NCBI GenBank assembly: GCA_008508345.1
Contig: QNGE01000122.1
Span: 183,223 to 247,222, forward strand
Reading direction: 5' to 3'
DNA from: Paragonimus westermani
Taxonomy: Eukaryota; Platyhelminthes; Trematoda; Plagiorchiida; Troglotrematidae
Length of the DNA: 64,000 bases
A program made the translations under genes and the position numbers. The notes below the pieces were generated by a model that worked only from the letters and a program-made list of their open reading frames with translations, was not told the origin of the DNA and made no database searches. Position 1 is the stretch's first letter; each line of letters starts with the position of its first letter. This document shows positions 60,418 through 64,000 of the stretch, one piece after another.

Positions 60418-63400
60418 TAATTTCTTTTTATTTCTTGTTAAGGGTCCATGGTAGCACCCGACATAAGTTCTGTACAGAATTGGTTTCAACAAGGCCGACC
60501 TGTGACAGTGGCATGAAGCTCATGAAGCGTAAATACTTTCCTCACTAAACTCAAGTTGCAGGCCTCAAATTTTAAAACCCTGTGAGTGTTCACCCAAAGT
60601 AGTCATGCTTACTGTACGCATCGTGTTTTGAGTTTAAACAGTTTACCCCCCATTGGTCTGTAAATATGCATGTGCAGCAAAAGCCACCAGATTGCTGACA
60701 GTGCTGCCAATTGTGCCAACTCACTGTTCAATAAGCGGAAAGTTCTGTAGTCCGATTAGGGTATCTTTCTAGTCAGAGCAAACAGAGCCTTAAAACGTGC
60801 AACTCGGTTTCCATGGAGTGTCCGTATAATTGCCACAAACACCAGTTAAGTAAAATGACGGATGTAAAATTGCCAAACGAGCTGAAAGAAATTATTGGAA
60901 ACCCGGAGACGCTTCTTCTACCGTGGATAATCTAAAGAAATCCCAAATCATAAAAATAAAGCGGTTCACTACGGTCAGAACTACGTGGTTTTTCGAACCA
61001 TACAAGCAAGAGATACTAACCAACAGCCCACAGCATCGGGTAGATCGATGATTGTTGCAACACAAGATACTGTGGTAAAGGTCGTCTTACAGGTATAAAA
61101 ACGGATGCTTGTTTCGGCTAACTGAAGCTTCTGTGAAAGTTAGTTCTGCAGACAAATGAATTTTTGTAGGACTTTCAATCGTTAATTATGAATGTTCCCC
61201 AACATGGGGTAATCGAACTTTGCCGGAAAAATCTGGCCTCACAGGCTTTGGTGTAATAGTTGCTACTGATCCTCTGCAGCTGCTTGATTTATTATACACG
61301 CAGGACGTCAGGCAAACTTCTGAACCACTATTTGTCAGCCAACCTTCGGAGTACATCATTGAAAGTTTTGAGAAAACGCCTGTTGGTCTACTACTCTGGA
61401 TGACTGAAAGACGATTAACCATATCAACTCAGACATTATTACTCCACGGGGTTTACGCTATGTCGTCCGCGTGGTGAAGATTGGTAGGAATGAAGAAACC
61501 GTTGTCACACTAATAAGTATTCTACTTATGGACCCGAAAATGGGACTGTCTATCTTCTCCGGACACGGTTGTCTGTCACAAAGATGATGGAAAGGTAAAC
61601 AGATTTGCGTACCGCATGTCAACCTCCATCACTCGACATTCCGATTGTTAGGTTTGTAGTGACAAAATTCGAACAGTTATTCAATCGAAACACTTTTCAT
61701 TGGTGTCACGCTCATCATCTACTTTTATTGATGACGAAATTCAATTGCTCAGGAATACTTTTCGATAAACTGAGTGGCGGTAAGATTCAGTCAGATGGTC
61801 ACATCAAAAGGTAGGCAAATTACTGTTAGAAATAGGAAAGTGTGCAATCAGCTCCATTTCTCATGGTTGTTAATTCCGTAACTCGAACCATATACGGTTT
61901 GGTTTCATCAGTTCAACTGAAAAATATCGTAGGTAAAATCATGGGTGATAACAGATGTCGCAAACTAGCCTCACCTTCAGTCAAGAGTGAGCAACCTACT
62001 GACACCACCCCACGCTGTAATCACCACTTTGTGTTTGCCTGAAAAGAAAGTTATATCGACAGAACTGAAAAGTGTTTGAAGATTGAGATGAGAAAGGATT
62101 TGTCTCGACAAGTTCAAAGTTCGATACTACGACCCAAAACAGACCTTGAGTTTACACCAATAACGACCTTATGCTCGGCGTTGAGTATTTTGTTCCACGT
62201 CAACACGAGGTGTACAGAACAAATTAGATTTTGACCACCTTGATTGCCGATGACTTCAACACTTTGTACACTCATCGGCCTTATAAGCTGACGTGCTACA
62301 TTCACATTCACCCCATCCAAAAGTCTATAAATATGACACGTCTCCAGAGGCGAAATCGTGTCACAAGCAAACATCTGCTGCATGTGGTGTGGCAATAGTG
62401 TATATCGAAGGCAGCGTTGTGAGCAGTATGACTACTTCTATTTATAATGCAGTGATTATTGCGCACAACACAGCATACAGCATAGCATATAGCATCTTGG
62501 ATCAAAACTTCAATTCCTCCTTATATAATGACGGGAGTTTATAGCCCAGTCACTTAAAAAATATACATCAACGCTCTCAAACTGGAGTCAAGCTTCACAT
62601 TATAAGGCCATTATTGTGCAATTATTTCTTTGTGTACTTAACACAACGGCACCCACATATGTAAATAAAATTGGTCATGCTGTTCACATCTGAGATTTTT
62701 CAACCGCTGCACAAACAGTCTTGCAGCCGATTGTGTCTAACAAATTTAAACAGAAACTGACTTGGGTTACTTGAAAACCGTGAACTTTTATCCTTATCCA
62801 ATTGAAGGTTGTGAGAACTATCCTTCTAGAACGGAACGTAAAAAGTGAAGGAGTTTGAGAGTGATGGGCAACTCCAGTAAAAGCTTTTCTGCACTCGCGG
62901 TTCATCCTAGCATTTGTAGAATTCAACAGGTCTCCGGAACGGTTCGATGGCAGCAATTTGAAGGCAGTATCTTGGGAATTCGCATCAACAAACCATCAGT
63001 AGCCTTAAAATTAATGAATCGTTTATCTTACAGTATTTCACCATACATACAAGCTATCTCTTCTAGGAATCCATGAGCTTTGTAGAATAACACTGCTTTG
63101 TTTAATGGCAGTAGTTAGCACAACCTTGAATTTGTATATTTAAAAACACCGTTTGATCAGAATCAACATGATTAGTGAAGAACAAAAATTCACCACCTGC
63201 ACAACAAGCCTCGCGGTTCTCGATTAGAACAGTTTTGGGAGCAAACTCAATCGACCGTTTCATTTTTCGTTGAAGCACGCTGAGTGCGTCCTTGATACAT
63301 GCATACACAACCGCTTATTTGATATGATAGCTAACGTGAGAACTAATCCGTGCCACTTTCCAGCAAGTGATTTCTTTTGCCAAACACCCGATAGTTAGCA

Positions 63401-64000
63401 GTTCGACCAACAGAATGTACATTCAACTCGCATCATTCATTTCAACAAGGAAACAATCCTTTTGAAGGCTTAAATTCTACCAAATGTGTCACGCATGGCA
63501 ATATAATTAGCGGTCGTACAGATAATGTCCTCTATCTTAAAAATTACTACGTTTTCCTTACAGTTTTGTGAACCACATGTGGCTTTGTTTGAAACTTCAA
63601 TCATCTGATCCGAAACAAAATGCACTGTGTCAAGCAGACACTAGTATCGACACTCGTATCGGTAGCCCATGCGACTTTCTTATGAAGAATTTGTAGATTT
63701 CTGTTTTTCTTTAACAGTGACAAACGCTTATTTGTTGAAGTTAAAATTTGGCCCGATAAGTGGTCTGTTTTCCCAAACACTTTTGTCTTCGAATAATTTC
63801 GTCTCGTAAGTAGTGCGATTAAACATAATTTTGTTCAGTCATCCTGCACACCTGTGCGAAATAGAGTACAATCAAAAGAACGTGTGAGCACCTATGGGCA
63901 AAATTTCAGGTTAGTTAATCACCATTCAGCTTAAGAAACGAATCGGTCACATGACGCAGTAATGATATTAGATACGAATGTACAGCACGGTAGAAGAAAC
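60418..64000. other. No recognisable gene
   Basis: Overlapping frames of 78-93 codons occur at 61186-61477 and 62114-62395, but neither strand shows a known motif. The segment just after copy C may belong to the same mobile unit. Nothing else is identifiable up to the window end. Confidence 0.5.

Noticed and set aside
1..64000. CRISPR arrays, bacterial operons, ribosome-binding sites or terminators
   Set aside because: The sequence is eukaryotic in character. I saw no regularly spaced repeats or operon-like gene packing.

Overview
This is a eukaryotic, AT-rich, gene-poor window. I could not find a single intact gene in it. The recognisable content is a set of transposable-element remnants lying in long stretches of non-coding DNA, where open frames are rarely longer than 100 codons and none is convincing. 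The mix of remnants is a Ty3/gypsy-type element resembling the CsRn1 group, Penelope-like elements carrying a GIY-YIG nuclease, and CR1/Jockey-like LINEs. That mix fits a parasitic flatworm, most likely a digenean trematode with large introns and intergenic regions. The assignment is an inference from the transposon families; no host gene confirms it.

Layout: (1) 1-3.36 kb, nothing recognisable. (2) 3,358-6,831, a short LTR retrotransposon whose two 354-bp terminal repeats read as identical, while its gag-pol interior is broken by stops and frameshifts and lacks the back half of reverse transcriptase, all of RNase H and the front of integrase. (3) About 12.69-13.03 kb, the nuclease end of a Penelope-like element. 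(4) 25,889-26,975, a foldback structure with two inverted arms of about 318 bp around a 451-bp loop. (5) 28.26-29.72 kb on the minus strand, a decayed LINE reverse transcriptase with its C-terminal tail. (6) About 30.63-30.69 kb, a hammerhead-ribozyme-like core. (7) 33.84-35.31 kb, a second, different Penelope-like element with reverse transcriptase, GIY-YIG nuclease and C-terminal tail. (8) 36.49-37.23 kb, the 3' part of a LINE ORF. (9) 52.13-52.52 kb, another LINE reverse transcriptase fragment. (10) A dispersed short repeat present three times (32.66, 59.83 and 60.29 kb), two of its copies forming an inverted pair.

The genes here do not work together as a host system; each is a remnant of selfish DNA. 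The most interesting points are the contrast between identical LTRs and a ruined interior, together with the missing outer LTR termini; the large foldback, which would make a long double-stranded RNA if transcribed; the three-copy repeat; and the ribozyme-like core. All identity statements come from reading the sequence by eye and should be confirmed by alignment.
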